From: Candidatus Jettenia caeni
Lineage (GTDB): Bacteria > Planctomycetota > Brocadiia > Brocadiales > Brocadiaceae
Direction: 5' to 3'
Assembly: GCA_000296795.1 (NCBI GenBank)
Contig: BAFH01000003.1
Span: 1,779,290 to 1,843,289, forward strand
DNA length: 64,000 nucleotides
Made by a program: the position numbers and the translations under genes. The notes beneath the pieces are model-generated. The model saw nothing but the letters and a program-made list of their open reading frames with translations. It did not search any database and had not been told where the DNA came from. This document shows, piece by piece, positions 35,732-44,614 of the stretch (position 1 is the stretch's first letter; every line of letters begins with the position of its first letter).

Positions 35732-36265
35732 TATTCCTATCCTCTGGAAATAGTGAATTCTTTAAAGGTTAAAAATCTTTTTTCTATTACCGTATTTTAT
35801 TATTTCCATGATGATAAATACAAGAAAAGAAAATCAAAAGGCTATAAATCTGCTTCTCATAAAAGAGTTTATACTTTTTCTCTTCGTAAAGGAGGGTCTG
35901 ATTGGCGGATTGCTCATGAGACAGGCTTTGTGCAAATGCTAATCTGCTATGAGAATTTTTTATTTACATAGTCAAATTAGGTATTAAAATTGAAAAAAGA
36001 GGATTGATGATTTTTTCGTACCCAGTCTTTTTAGAGTTGTTCAAAAAACTGTTACCATTAAGAAGGGGGTGGATCCACTTCGCTTAGTTCATCATGCTTG
36101 ATGTATTAGAGCTTCAATCCTGCAGGGTAACCCTTCCGGATTGCTCTCCCGTGTGCATATTCAGGCAGAGAGCAAGGCTAAAGCCTTGCCCTACCTTTTG
36201 ATAAGAGATAAAAGGAACCGAGCGAAATGAATCCACCAAACTGAAACTGAATTTAGTGGTTCGTT
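35732..36265. other. Intergenic region with MITE-like element
   Basis: About 530 bases lie between the ATPase start and the stop of the YHS gene (both minus strand). The right half is a composite repeat with inverted ends (36068-36237). A plus-strand frame to 35971 crosses the ATPase start and has no protein character. Confidence 0.5.
36068..36237. mobile_element. MITE-like element with 23-bp inverted ends
   Basis: The ends (36068-36090 and 36215-36237) are inverted repeats matching at 19 of 23 positions, starting GGTGGATCCACTTCGCTTAG on the left. Inside lie a 60-base block (36112-36171) that recurs at 61581-61640 and a hairpin GCAAGGCT/AGCCTTGC (36172-36189) that recurs in shorter form at 59251-59268. 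There is no coding capacity. Confidence 0.5.
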
Positions 36266-36625
36266 TTAATACCCGCCACTTTTACGTTGCGGTGTGGTTT
36301 CTGTCTGTGTATAGGAGTCAGGATCTTTTTTGAATGTTTTCTTGCACTGTTCTGAACAGAAATAGTAAGTTTCTCCGTCATGCTCTTCTGACGGTGCCTT
36401 TTTTATATTGCTTACTTCCATATTACATACAGGATCTTTAGCAGCCCCGCTTTCTTCACTTTCCATCCCTGCTTTTGTTTGAATTATGTATCCATTTGAC
36501 TCATAGCGGTTCTGTTTACTCTCAGCTTCATAAATCCCGTATGCCCATGTAACCGTACTCATATAAGCGCCACCGAAAACTATAACAAAAACCGGTATTA
36601 AAGTTCTTCGTAAGATAGTATTCAT
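36266..36625 (-). CDS. Secreted YHS-domain protein
   Basis: A 119-residue protein with a hydrophobic N-terminal segment (RTLIPVFVIVFGGAYMS). The YHS domain begins at DPVCNMEVS and ends YYFCSEQCKKTFKKDPDSY near residue 105. The Cys residues of YHS domains usually bind a metal such as copper or zinc. ATG at 36625 has a strong GAGGAGG site. Its location next to a cation ATPase and cytochromes would fit periplasmic metal handling, but the link is positional only. Confidence 0.82.
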   Translation of the reverse strand: MNTILRRTLIPVFVIVFGGAYMSTVTWAYGIYEAESKQNRYESNGYIIQTKAGMESEESGAAKDPVCNMEVSNIKKAPSEEHDGETYYFCSEQCKKTFKKDPDSYTQTETTPQRKSGGY

Positions 36626-36863
36626 CGTGTAGCCTCCTCTTAAAAATTATTAAAGATTTAAATAACCTTTGCATTGTAATTGGAGAGCAAATTATATACC
36701 AACCATAAAGGTAAATTCACGTTACTACAGTATTCAACAATATGTCAAATAGAATTAGTGGATCAAATAGCATGCATTATTATTAATAAGAGTATATTCC
36801 CTGTATTCGGCTCCCTGTCTTATAGATTTTTATTTTGTACTTGTTAAGCATTATGCTACAATC

Positions 36864-36878
36864 TGGCACTTACTATGC
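36864..36878 (+). promoter_or_regulatory. Sigma-54-like promoter before cstA
   Basis: TGGCACTTACTATGC matches TGGCAC-N5-TTGC except for one base (ATGC for TTGC), with the GG and GC 12 bases apart as required. It ends 36 bases before the GTG start of cstA. One match in 64 kb could be chance. Confidence 0.3.
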
Positions 36879-36914
36879 TCACTTACCATTGACCATTATA
36901 AAAATTATCAAAGT

Positions 36915-38855
36915 GTGAAGATATCAACGATAATTCTTACGGTAACTGCGATTATAGGCGCATTTGCACTTGGAGTAGTTACTCAGGTACTCTGGCCATC
37001 AGAAAAGGTTAACGCACTCTGGCTTATTATTGCCGCCGCATGTTTCTTCATAATATCGTATCGTCTGTATGGCGCATTTCTTGCAGCAAAGGTGCTGAGT
37101 CTCGATGATAGAAGAATACCCCCTTCAAAAAGATTAAGAGACGGCAGGGACTATCACCCTACTCACAAATGGGTACTGTTTGGTCATCATTTCGCAGCAA
37201 TTGCAGGGGCTGGTCCATTGATAGGTCCGGTACTTGCAGCGCAATTCGGATATCTTCCGGGTTTTTTGTGGATATTGATAGGAGCGTCACTTGGCGGCGC
37301 TGTTCATGACACGGTTATTCTTGCAGCATCGGTAAGGAGAAACGGCAAGTCACTGGCACAGATAGCCGGCGATGAGGTTGGCCCGCTTACCGGGATTACA
37401 GCAGCAATAGCAATCTTATTTATTATCATCGTTGCACTGGCAGGGCTGGGTCTTGCTGTTATCAATGCCCTCTCCCACAGCGCCTGGGGCGCATTTACCA
37501 TAGCTGCAACAATACCTATAGCGCTGTTTATGGGACTGTATCTCTACAAAATCAGGTATGGAAGGATAGCAGAAGTCAGTATTATTGGTGTTATTCTTTT
37601 GGTGTTGGCTGTCTTTTTTGGCAGTTATATCCCTGGATCTGGTCTTGAGCCATATTTTAATCTGGACAAAAAACTCCTTGTCTTTCTGATGGCTCTTTAT
37701 GGTTTTATTGCATCGGTTCTTCCCGTCTGGATGCTTCTCTGCCCCAGAGATTATCTTTCTACCTATATGAAAATAGGGACGGTTATACTCCTTGCGCTTG
37801 GTGTACTATTCCTGGCGCCTAATATCCATATGCCCGCCGTTACAAAATTTGTTCATGGTGGTGGTCCAGTAATACCGGGAACGCTATTCCCATTTATGTT
37901 CATAACTATTGCATGTGGGGCACTCTCTGGTTTCCATTCTCTTGTTGCGTCAGGTACTACTCCAAAAATGATTGAAAATGAGTCTGAGATAAAGATGATA
38001 GGTTTTGGCGCTATGCTTGTGGAAGGATTTATCTCGGTGATTGCTATTATTGCCGCAACGATATTGATGCCGGGAGATTATTTTGCGATTAATACTCATC
38101 TATCATTTGATGAATTGGCACGGCTGGGTTTTCCCATAAATCATATTATTGAACTTTCCGAAGACGTAGGTACCAATATTGCCGGAAGACCGGGAGGCGC
38201 AGTTTCTCTTGCAGTCGGTATGGCTTCAATATTTTCAAGCCTTCCAGGTATGAAAACCCTTATGCCGTATTGGTATAACTTTGCGCTCATGTTCGAGGCC
38301 CTTTTTATTCTTACAACCGTTGATACAGGAACCAGGGTAGCCAGGTTTATTGTCCAGGAACTGGGTAGTCATGCGTACCGTCCTCTGGGAAGAACAAACT
38401 GGATTCCCGGAACAATACTCTCAAGCTTTCTTGTAGTAGGATCATGGGGTTATCTCATCTATTCAGGGAATATATCAACCATTTGGCCGATGTTTGGCGT
38501 TGCAAATCAACTCCTTGCGGCGATTGCCTTCTGTGTGGGTACAACGATCATAATAAAGATGAATAAACTCAAATATGCCTGGACAACATTTCTGCCTATG
38601 GTATTTATGTTTGTTACCACCTTTACGGCATCTTACAAACTCTTTTTTGATTTTATTGAAAAATCAGCCTCATCGGCAATACGATCTGAAGCACTTACCT
38701 TTCGGTTTGATGCCATCCTCATTGCCGTCATGGTAACCCTTGCCATAATTACCCTCTTTGATTCGATTCATAAGTGGTATGGTTATCTATCAGGAAAAAG
38801 AAAGATGATAACAACTGAGGTTATTGAATGGATTCACCATGCAGAAACATCTTAA
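36915..38855 (+). CDS. cstA: Carbon starvation protein A (CstA-family transporter)
   Basis: An integral membrane protein of 646 residues with about 16 to 18 hydrophobic helices. Strong family motifs are DGRDYHPTHKWVLFGHHFA, AGAGPLIGPVLAAQFGY and GAVHDTVILAASVRRNG. In other bacteria CstA and its relative BtsT import pyruvate or small peptides during carbon starvation. The start appears to be GTG at 36915, without a clear ribosome-binding site. A possible sigma-54 promoter lies just upstream. No CstA-associated small DUF466 gene is seen next to it. Possibly monocistronic. Confidence 0.9.
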   Translation: MKISTIILTVTAIIGAFALGVVTQVLWPSEKVNALWLIIAAACFFIISYRLYGAFLAAKVLSLDDRRIPPSKRLRDGRDYHPTHKWVLFGHHFAAIAGAGPLIGPVLAAQFGYLPGFLWILIGASLGGAVHDTVILAASVRRNGKSLAQIAGDEVGPLTGITAAIAILFIIIVALAGLGLAVINALSHSAWGAFTIAATIPIALFMGLYLYKIRYGRIAEVSIIGVILLVLAVFFGSYIPGSGLEPYFNLDKKLLVFLMALYGFIASVLPVWMLLCPRDYLSTYMKIGTVILLALGVLFLAPNIHMPAVTKFVHGGGPVIPGTLFPFMFITIACGALSGFHSLVASGTTPKMIENESEIKMIGFGAMLVEGFISVIAIIAATILMPGDYFAINTHLSFDELARLGFPINHIIELSEDVGTNIAGRPGGAVSLAVGMASIFSSLPGMKTLMPYWYNFALMFEALFILTTVDTGTRVARFIVQELGSHAYRPLGRTNWIPGTILSSFLVVGSWGYLIYSGNISTIWPMFGVANQLLAAIAFCVGTTIIIKMNKLKYAWTTFLPMVFMFVTTFTASYKLFFDFIEKSASSAIRSEALTFRFDAILIAVMVTLAIITLFDSIHKWYGYLSGKRKMITTEVIEWIHHAETS

Positions 38856-39300
38856 CAGTACATGTGCCATATCATATTCTCATATGTCTCACCTTTGTGA
38901 CATGTCACACGTTCACCACACCGCATTCTTATAAACCTATTGCTGTATAGCGTTTTTACCTTATAAAGAAATAATATGGAAAATTTGCTATTCATGCTAT
39001 ATTCAGGTATAGCCGTCCTTTCAATGCATTATTAAAAGTATTTATGATGTAACATCTTACCCCTTTAAGACCGCAATAAACGATACCGAATTTTTCTATT
39101 CTTCTGTAGTATCAAGAATTCAGGAATCTCCTATTAGCGCAATTAAATTTTGTTATTTTTCTACTCCTTCTTTACTTTGGTACATTTTTTTCTCATGTGT
39201 TTTCATAAAACGTTCATAAAAGGGATACTATGGTCTGTCCGGAGGTATTCTTTTATAAATTAATTTTACAATAAGCAAGGTCGGGAGGAAGTAAAAAGAT
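38856..39300. other. Intergenic region with palindrome copy E
   Basis: 445 AT-rich bases between cstA and the repeat-protein gene. Apart from the palindrome element at 38881-38908 no gene or clear promoter is recognised; a GGAGG lies 12 bases before the next ATG. Confidence 0.5.
38881..38908. repeat. Triple palindrome element, copy E
   Basis: One perfect unit GTGACATGTCAC (38897-38908) is preceded by a degenerate unit ATATGTCTCAC (38882-38892) and followed by ACGTTCACCACAC. The spacer CCTTT before the perfect unit resembles that in copy A. It lies 25-53 bases past the cstA stop. Confidence 0.6.
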
Positions 39301-41793
39301 ATGAATCATAAAAAATTATTAGCAAGGTTAGCAAGCGCATATTTCATCGTAATTCTTATAAGCCTTTTCTGTAGTAATATCAATACCTCTCAGGCAGCAT
39401 GGGTTAAAGGCGCTGTGGATGCTCCGAAATGGTTTTCTGAGTTTCAAAGACATTCTTCTCGGGCAATTGCAATTGACTCCTATAAACGACCTCATGTTGT
39501 TTATGGAGGGGATCACCTTTACTATGCATACCATAACGGTAATACCTGGATTTATCAGACAGTAGATGTATCACCGGGGGTAGGGCAGTATGCCTCCATA
39601 GCAATTGACGCGTCAGGCAAAGTACATATAAGCTATTACGATGCAACGTATGGTAACCTTAAATATGCTACCAATAAATCCGGCCCCTGGATAAAAACTA
39701 CTGTAGACAGTACCGGCGACGTGGGGAGCCATACCTCAATAACGGTTGATTCATTAAATAAGGTGCATATCAGTTATCTTTATTTTGATTCTACTGCGGA
39801 AGAAACTAAGCTTAAATATGCCACCAATAAATCTGGCTCCTGGATAAAGACCATCCTTGGTAGCGGGGGTTGGGATAATTCCATAGCAGTTGATAAATCA
39901 GGCAAGGTACATATATGCTATCAAGAGGCTAGTGATATCCTGGAGACCAATCTTCTCAATTATGTTACCAATACATCAGGTTCATGGGAAATCGTAGCTA
40001 TAGGCAACTTTGGTATGTTCTCTTCAATAGCAATTGATACGGCGGGTAAGATACATATCAGTTATTATAATGAATCTCATGGCGATCTTAGATATGCTAC
40101 CAATAAATCCGGTGTATGGGCAACAGAGATCATAGATAATAGCGGGATAAGTGTAGGTATGTTTACCTCCTTAGCACTCGATACGTCCGGCAAGGCGCAT
40201 ATCAGCTATTACGATGGTTATCCTAATTCTAACCTTAAGTATGCTACCAATAAGTCAGGCTCATGGATAAAAACTACTATGGATAGCTACGGGGATGTTG
40301 GTTGGTTTACCTCGTTAACGCTTGATACATCAGGTAAGGCTTATATTAGCTATTACGATGATTCCAAAGGTTACTTTAAATATGCTACCAATAAGTCAGG
40401 CTCATGGGTAAAAACTATTATGGATAAGAATGGGATTGTAGGTGAATATACCTCCTTAGCGATTGACACAGCAGGCAAGATGCATATCAGTTATTATGAT
40501 TGTTTTAAACGTGACCTTACCTATGCCACCAATAAATCCGGCTCATGGGTGAAAACTATCGTCGACAGTTACGGAGATGTAGGCCGGTACAACTCCATAG
40601 CGCTTGATACTGCAGGTAAAGTACACATCAGCTATTGTGATAATTCTAAAAACGACATTAAATATGCTACGAATACATCTGGCTCATGGGTAAAAACCGT
40701 TGTGGATAATACGGATGTAGGTCCATATACCTCTCTAGCAGTTGACTCATTCAGTAAGGTTCATATTAGCTACTATGATTTTAATAACGACAGTCTTAAA
40801 TATGCTACCAATAAATCCGGTGCATGGGTAAAGAAAACTCTGGAGCATGGAGGAATATGGTCATCTATAGCCGTTGATACTTCAGATAAAATACACATCA
40901 GCCATTATTATTCCGGTCTTACATATACGACCAACAGATCTGGCACATGGGCAAGCACCCTTGTGGAGGGTATTACGCTTATGGGTTTCTCTACCTCTAT
41001 GGCAATTGATACCTATGGTAAGACGCATATCAGTTATACCAATGGCGATCTCAAGTATGCTACCAATAAATCCGGTGCATGGGTAAAAACAACCGTTGAC
41101 AGTGCTGCAGATTCAGTAGGTGATTATAACTCAATAGCAGTAGATACATCCGGCAAGGCACACATTAGTTATTATGATGAGAGTACTGATAATCTTAAAT
41201 ACGCTACGAATAAATATGGCAATTGGTCTAAAGCAATCGTGGACTCACATGGGTCTTTAGGATTATATACCTCCATAGCGCTGAATGCGTCAAATAAGGT
41301 ATACATCAGCTACTACGATTTGAGTAATGGCGATCTCAGGTATGTTACCGATGCCTCTTCCTTATCTCCATCAGACTTGTATGTAAAAGAGACCGAAGAT
41401 AGTGCAGGTGCGGAGGTTCCCGATGAGGATACTATCTCCGATACGACATCAGGTATTATGCAAGTCGGCTATCATGGGAATGTTGGCGATAAATCTAACT
41501 CCACCACCACGTATTCAATTTCCGGATATATCCTGGATGAAAACGGATTTCCAATAGAAGGTGTAAAACTGAATCTTGGAATAAGAGGACATATCGATAC
41601 TACAAAATCAAATATGAATGGGTTCTTTGAGTTTAAAAATTTACGGAAAGGTATTTATCGCATTACAGCGGAAGAAAACAGTTATAAAAAATACACACGG
41701 GAGATAAAACTTCTCAGAAAAGAAGAAAAAAGTATGGTCATCAAATTGATTAAGAAAAATAAAGAGAAGTATGATATAGCTTTACAGTATTGA
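39301..41793 (+). CDS. Secreted protein of about 14 propeller-like repeats plus carboxypeptidase-regulatory-like domain
   Basis: A signal peptide (LASAYFIVILISLFC to SQAAW) is followed by some 14 repeats of about 42-48 residues. Each carries SLAIDTSGK, HISYYD, LKYATNKSGSW and a VKTTVDS-type stretch. The repeats resemble beta-propeller blades, and 14 would suit two seven-bladed propellers. The last 110 residues form a carboxypeptidase-regulatory-like beta sandwich (YSISGYILDENGFPIEGVKL to YRITAEENSYKKY), often found in surface proteins. There is no catalytic motif and no sorting signal. The function is unknown, with adhesion or matrix binding plausible. The repeats are similar at the DNA level, so copy number may vary between strains. 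The hairpin after the gene has been invaded by an IS. Confidence 0.75.
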   Translation: MNHKKLLARLASAYFIVILISLFCSNINTSQAAWVKGAVDAPKWFSEFQRHSSRAIAIDSYKRPHVVYGGDHLYYAYHNGNTWIYQTVDVSPGVGQYASIAIDASGKVHISYYDATYGNLKYATNKSGPWIKTTVDSTGDVGSHTSITVDSLNKVHISYLYFDSTAEETKLKYATNKSGSWIKTILGSGGWDNSIAVDKSGKVHICYQEASDILETNLLNYVTNTSGSWEIVAIGNFGMFSSIAIDTAGKIHISYYNESHGDLRYATNKSGVWATEIIDNSGISVGMFTSLALDTSGKAHISYYDGYPNSNLKYATNKSGSWIKTTMDSYGDVGWFTSLTLDTSGKAYISYYDDSKGYFKYATNKSGSWVKTIMDKNGIVGEYTSLAIDTAGKMHISYYDCFKRDLTYATNKSGSWVKTIVDSYGDVGRYNSIALDTAGKVHISYCDNSKNDIKYATNTSGSWVKTVVDNTDVGPYTSLAVDSFSKVHISYYDFNNDSLKYATNKSGAWVKKTLEHGGIWSSIAVDTSDKIHISHYYSGLTYTTNRSGTWASTLVEGITLMGFSTSMAIDTYGKTHISYTNGDLKYATNKSGAWVKTTVDSAADSVGDYNSIAVDTSGKAHISYYDESTDNLKYATNKYGNWSKAIVDSHGSLGLYTSIALNASNKVYISYYDLSNGDLRYVTDASSLSPSDLYVKETEDSAGAEVPDEDTISDTTSGIMQVGYHGNVGDKSNSTTTYSISGYILDENGFPIEGVKLNLGIRGHIDTTKSNMNGFFEFKNLRKGIYRITAEENSYKKYTREIKLLRKEEKSMVIKLIKKNKEKYDIALQY

Positions 41794-41837
41794 TAATATG
41801 GATAGAGAAAGGAAAAGGACAACCACCCTCCCATCAA

Positions 41838-43551
41838 GAGACTGTGTCGTAATTATCAAAATTTTTTATAAAAAAGCGGACTCTCGGAGAGATAAAGAAT
41901 GCGGGATGTGATAGAATATACCCCTAAAAAGGAGGTGGAATAATGGCATATCGATATGGGAATCGTTATCAAATAGCATTATTACCCAAAAGCATCGAGG
42001 ACTATGTTGGTCCCGATGACCCGGTAAGGGTATATGATGCGTTTGTTGATGCACTGGATTTGAAAGAACTTGGTATGGAGATGAATCCTCATAAAGTTGG
42101 TAACACAGAGTATGATCCCCGGGTCATGCTCAAATTATTTGTCTACGGCTATTCGTATGGATGGAAGAGTTCCCGGAAACTCGAGAGAGCTCTGTATCAT
42201 AATGTATCGTTTATCTGGCTTCTGGGAGGACTTACTCCTGATCATAAAACCATAGCGGAGTTTCGCCGTAAGAACACAGAAGCCCTTAAAAGAATTCTCA
42301 AGCAATGTACTCGGATGTGTATGGAATTAGACTTACTCGATGGCAATGTACTCTTTGTAGATGGAACAAAGATCAGGGCAAATGCATCTCGTACGAGAAA
42401 TCACACAAAGCACCACTACGAGGAACACTTGGCAGAGGTTGATAAGCGGATAGATGAACTGCTTGAGGAATGTGAACGAATTGATGAGAAAGAGAAAGAA
42501 CAGGGTTCATGGATAAAGCTGGAGAAAGAGCTGGTAGAGAACGAAGAGTATCGTACCCGGATACGGGAGATGTTGAATCGATTTAAAGAGGAAGAGGAAA
42601 AAGGGAAAAGGCCGAAAACGATAAACCAGACCGATCCGGAGAGTGCCCTGATGAGAAGCGTACAAGGTTCCCATGCGAGCTATAATGTGCAAAGCGTTGT
42701 GGATGAGAAGCATAGTCTTATTGTGCATGTTGATGCCGTCAGCGAGACGAGTGATGTAAACCAATTTGCCCATCAGATTACTCAAGCGGAAGAGGTGACC
42801 GGGAAGGGATGTAAGGTTGGATGTGCAGATGCAGGCTATGCAGATACCGAAGAGCTCGAGAAGATAGACCGGAGGGGGACAACAGTCATAGTTCCATCGC
42901 AGCGGCAAGCACTGCATAATCCAGAAGAAAAGCCCTTTGGTAAGGATAAATTTGTCTATGACAAAGAGCACGACTGTTACTGGTGTCCGGAAGGGCAGAA
43001 GCTCGTGTATGAAGGGAAACACGAGGGAGACAAAAAGATAGCATACCGGATACCGGATGCTGTCGTGTGTAAGAAGTGCAAGCAGTATGGTCAGTGTACA
43101 GATTTCCCGAGGGGGAGAAAGATAGTTCGGTTATCTCAGGAAGAGGTCAAGGAGAAACTGGAGAGGCAGTATGAGCACCCAGAGTCTCAAGAGATCTACA
43201 AGAAACGGAAGGCACGGGTTGAACATCCGTTTGGTCATATCAGGAGGAATCTGGGGATGACGAGCTTTCTGGTACGGGGACGAGAAGGAGCACGGGCGGA
43301 GATATCAGTCGCAGCAACCTGTTTTAATATCGTACGAATGATTACGTTACTGGGAGGTGTGAGAGAGCTTATAGGAGGATTCATGGCATTGCAGAGCTAA
43401 GAGATTGAGGGAAGATGCCTCATTATCTACAGGGTATGAAAAAAACGATGTCTTTTTGAGACACATATGCAGATCATGTTTCACCGAGAGTATTTTTCTC
43501 TCTGATTAAAGAACGAATCCAACCCTTTCTGGGTAATTATGACACAGTCTC
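41838..43551 (+). mobile_element. Complete IS1182-like insertion sequence, 1714 bp
   Basis: Terminal inverted repeats of 18 bp (GAGACTGTGTCGTAATTA at 41838-41855 and its complement at 43534-43551) differ at one position. A 4-bp direct repeat TCAA flanks the element (41834-41837 and 43552-43555). It contains a single intact transposase gene, so it may still be active. The insertion point is the loop of a hairpin, in line with the palindromic target choice described for this family. Confidence 0.85.
41943..43400 (+). CDS. IS1182-family DDE transposase
   Basis: A full-length 485-residue transposase. The N-terminal domain (YQIALLPKSIEDYVGPDDPV, then LFVYGYSYGWKSSRKLERAL) is the family helix-turn-helix region. 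The DDE triad is readable as VDGTKIRANAS, CADAGYADTEEL and RARVEHPFGHIR-like (KARVEHPFGHIRR). A Cys cluster near 350-380 (CYWCPEG, CKKCKQYGQC) is usual for the group. A strong AGGAGG site precedes ATG 41943. The reading frame is intact, without frameshift. Confidence 0.93.
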   Translation: MAYRYGNRYQIALLPKSIEDYVGPDDPVRVYDAFVDALDLKELGMEMNPHKVGNTEYDPRVMLKLFVYGYSYGWKSSRKLERALYHNVSFIWLLGGLTPDHKTIAEFRRKNTEALKRILKQCTRMCMELDLLDGNVLFVDGTKIRANASRTRNHTKHHYEEHLAEVDKRIDELLEECERIDEKEKEQGSWIKLEKELVENEEYRTRIREMLNRFKEEEEKGKRPKTINQTDPESALMRSVQGSHASYNVQSVVDEKHSLIVHVDAVSETSDVNQFAHQITQAEEVTGKGCKVGCADAGYADTEELEKIDRRGTTVIVPSQRQALHNPEEKPFGKDKFVYDKEHDCYWCPEGQKLVYEGKHEGDKKIAYRIPDAVVCKKCKQYGQCTDFPRGRKIVRLSQEEVKEKLERQYEHPESQEIYKKRKARVEHPFGHIRRNLGMTSFLVRGREGARAEISVAATCFNIVRMITLLGGVRELIGGFMALQS

Positions 43552-43607
43552 TCAAGGGAGGGGAAAAAGTCGCCGAAGGCCTAATTTAATGTTTAGGAAT
43601 TTCAATG

Positions 43608-43910
43608 TTAATGAAAATGGTTTTTAAACATACGGTTTAGAGCGGTATTGGGGTTAAGGTTTTTGATTTTGGGTTTTAGTTCATGGAAAAGATAAACCTT
43701 TCCCTGTTTATTTGTGTAATGTACTGGGATCATAAAGCCAGTATGACAGATATCACACTCTTCTTTGATAGGGCAAAGAGGATCACAGGCATTTTTAGTC
43801 TCCAGTAGACGTACCTCTCGTGGTAAGAGATGGAACTCATAAGAACAATACGTGCATCGAACCAGGACAGGCTGTTTCTTTTTCTTAGAGAAGAAGGGGA
43901 AAATACCCAT
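43608..43910 (-). CDS. Small zinc-ribbon protein beside IS91-like transposase remnant
   Basis: A 100-residue basic protein starting MGIFPFFSKKKKQPV. Its Cys pairs CTYC, CDPLC, CPIKEEC and CDIC suggest a zinc ribbon. One pair happens to read CDICH, but without a signal peptide haem attachment is unlikely. The start at 43910 has AAGGAG seven bases upstream and overlaps the transposase end by 26 bases, so it was probably coupled to the transposase in the intact element. No known function; likely an accessory protein of the IS91-like element or cargo. Confidence 0.55.
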   Translation of the reverse strand: MGIFPFFSKKKKQPVLVRCTYCSYEFHLLPREVRLLETKNACDPLCPIKEECDICHTGFMIPVHYTNKQGKVYLFHELKPKIKNLNPNTALNRMFKNHFH

Positions 43911-44614
43911 GAGCAATCTCCTTGTGTTGAGTGATAAGAGAGTCAGAAGCAAATACGGCGGATTGTAAAACCATACGGGTCTTACACCGGGGGCACAAGA
44001 GAGGGTCATACCGGTAAGTAGTCCGGATCATATCCCTCCAGGAGAGAGAAACCTTGCCGGTGATAACCCGGTTCATCTTCAGGAGGTTATAGACAAGGGG
44101 TAAGAGTTTTCCCCGAAGTTTATGGGATAAGAATCCGTAGTAACGAATGTTTCGAAAGTGTTTATCGGGGATATGACAGATAAGCCGGGCAATAAATTCA
44201 AGTACCGGCAGAGTCATAATCTCTTGTGTTTTGGTGGAATGGTCAAGGTACTCGTAAGTAACTGATGTGCCATCATAGTCTTTGATGCGAGTTTCACCGA
44301 TAGGGGGACGCTTGAGATATTTGCCAGGATAGTCAACATGAGCCTTCATACTGTTTGACTGCCCTTTGAGATGGATGACCCATGTTTTCTCAAAGAACTG
44401 AGAAGTCCAGGAGTTAAAGAGGGTAGATGAGGTTAAATGCTTGAGATGAGAAGGGAGCTTGAGAAGCCCTTGTTTAAATTCATTCCGTAAGAGGGTAATG
44501 ATTTTGTATCGCCAGGTGTTTTTGAGGGATTCATGATAGAAGTAGGCTTTGCCGATCCATCGGGTGTGGCAAGGGGAAAGTCCTCCTGCTTTGTCTTTTA
44601 AAACCCAACCTAAT
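43885..44614 (-). pseudogene. IS91-family Y2 transposase, 5'-truncated
   Basis: The remaining part matches the second half of IS91/IS801-type transposases: GGLSPCHTRWIGKAYFYHES, then the Y2 motif YPGKYLKRPPIGETRI, then LPVLEFIARLICHIPDKHF and RNIRYYGFLSHKLRGKL. The C-terminus has a Cys pair (CPRCKTRM). The N-terminal zinc-binding and HUH histidine region is missing: similarity begins just after it, around 44586, immediately next to the carbonic anhydrase stop codon. The frame runs on into the anhydrase gene to an ATG at 44688, but that part is an overlap artefact. The protein would be inactive. Confidence 0.75.

Larger units (their letters stand above)
41826..43562. other. DNA hairpin split by IS insertion
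   Basis: CCCTCCC (41826-41832) and GGGAGGG (43556-43562) would form a 7-bp stem with loop ATCAA if the insertion and one TCAA copy were removed. The stem lies 32 bases after the stop of the repeat-protein gene, so it may have been its terminator. The IS sits exactly in the loop. Confidence 0.6.

Noticed and set aside
35558-35971. 137-codon plus-strand ORF at the ATPase start
   Set aside because: Its first half is antisense to the well-supported ATPase and the remainder lacks protein character.
43608-43910. Haem c attachment in the small zinc-ribbon ORF (CDICH)
   Set aside because: There is no signal peptide and the Cys pattern fits a zinc ribbon; one chance CxxCH is not enough.
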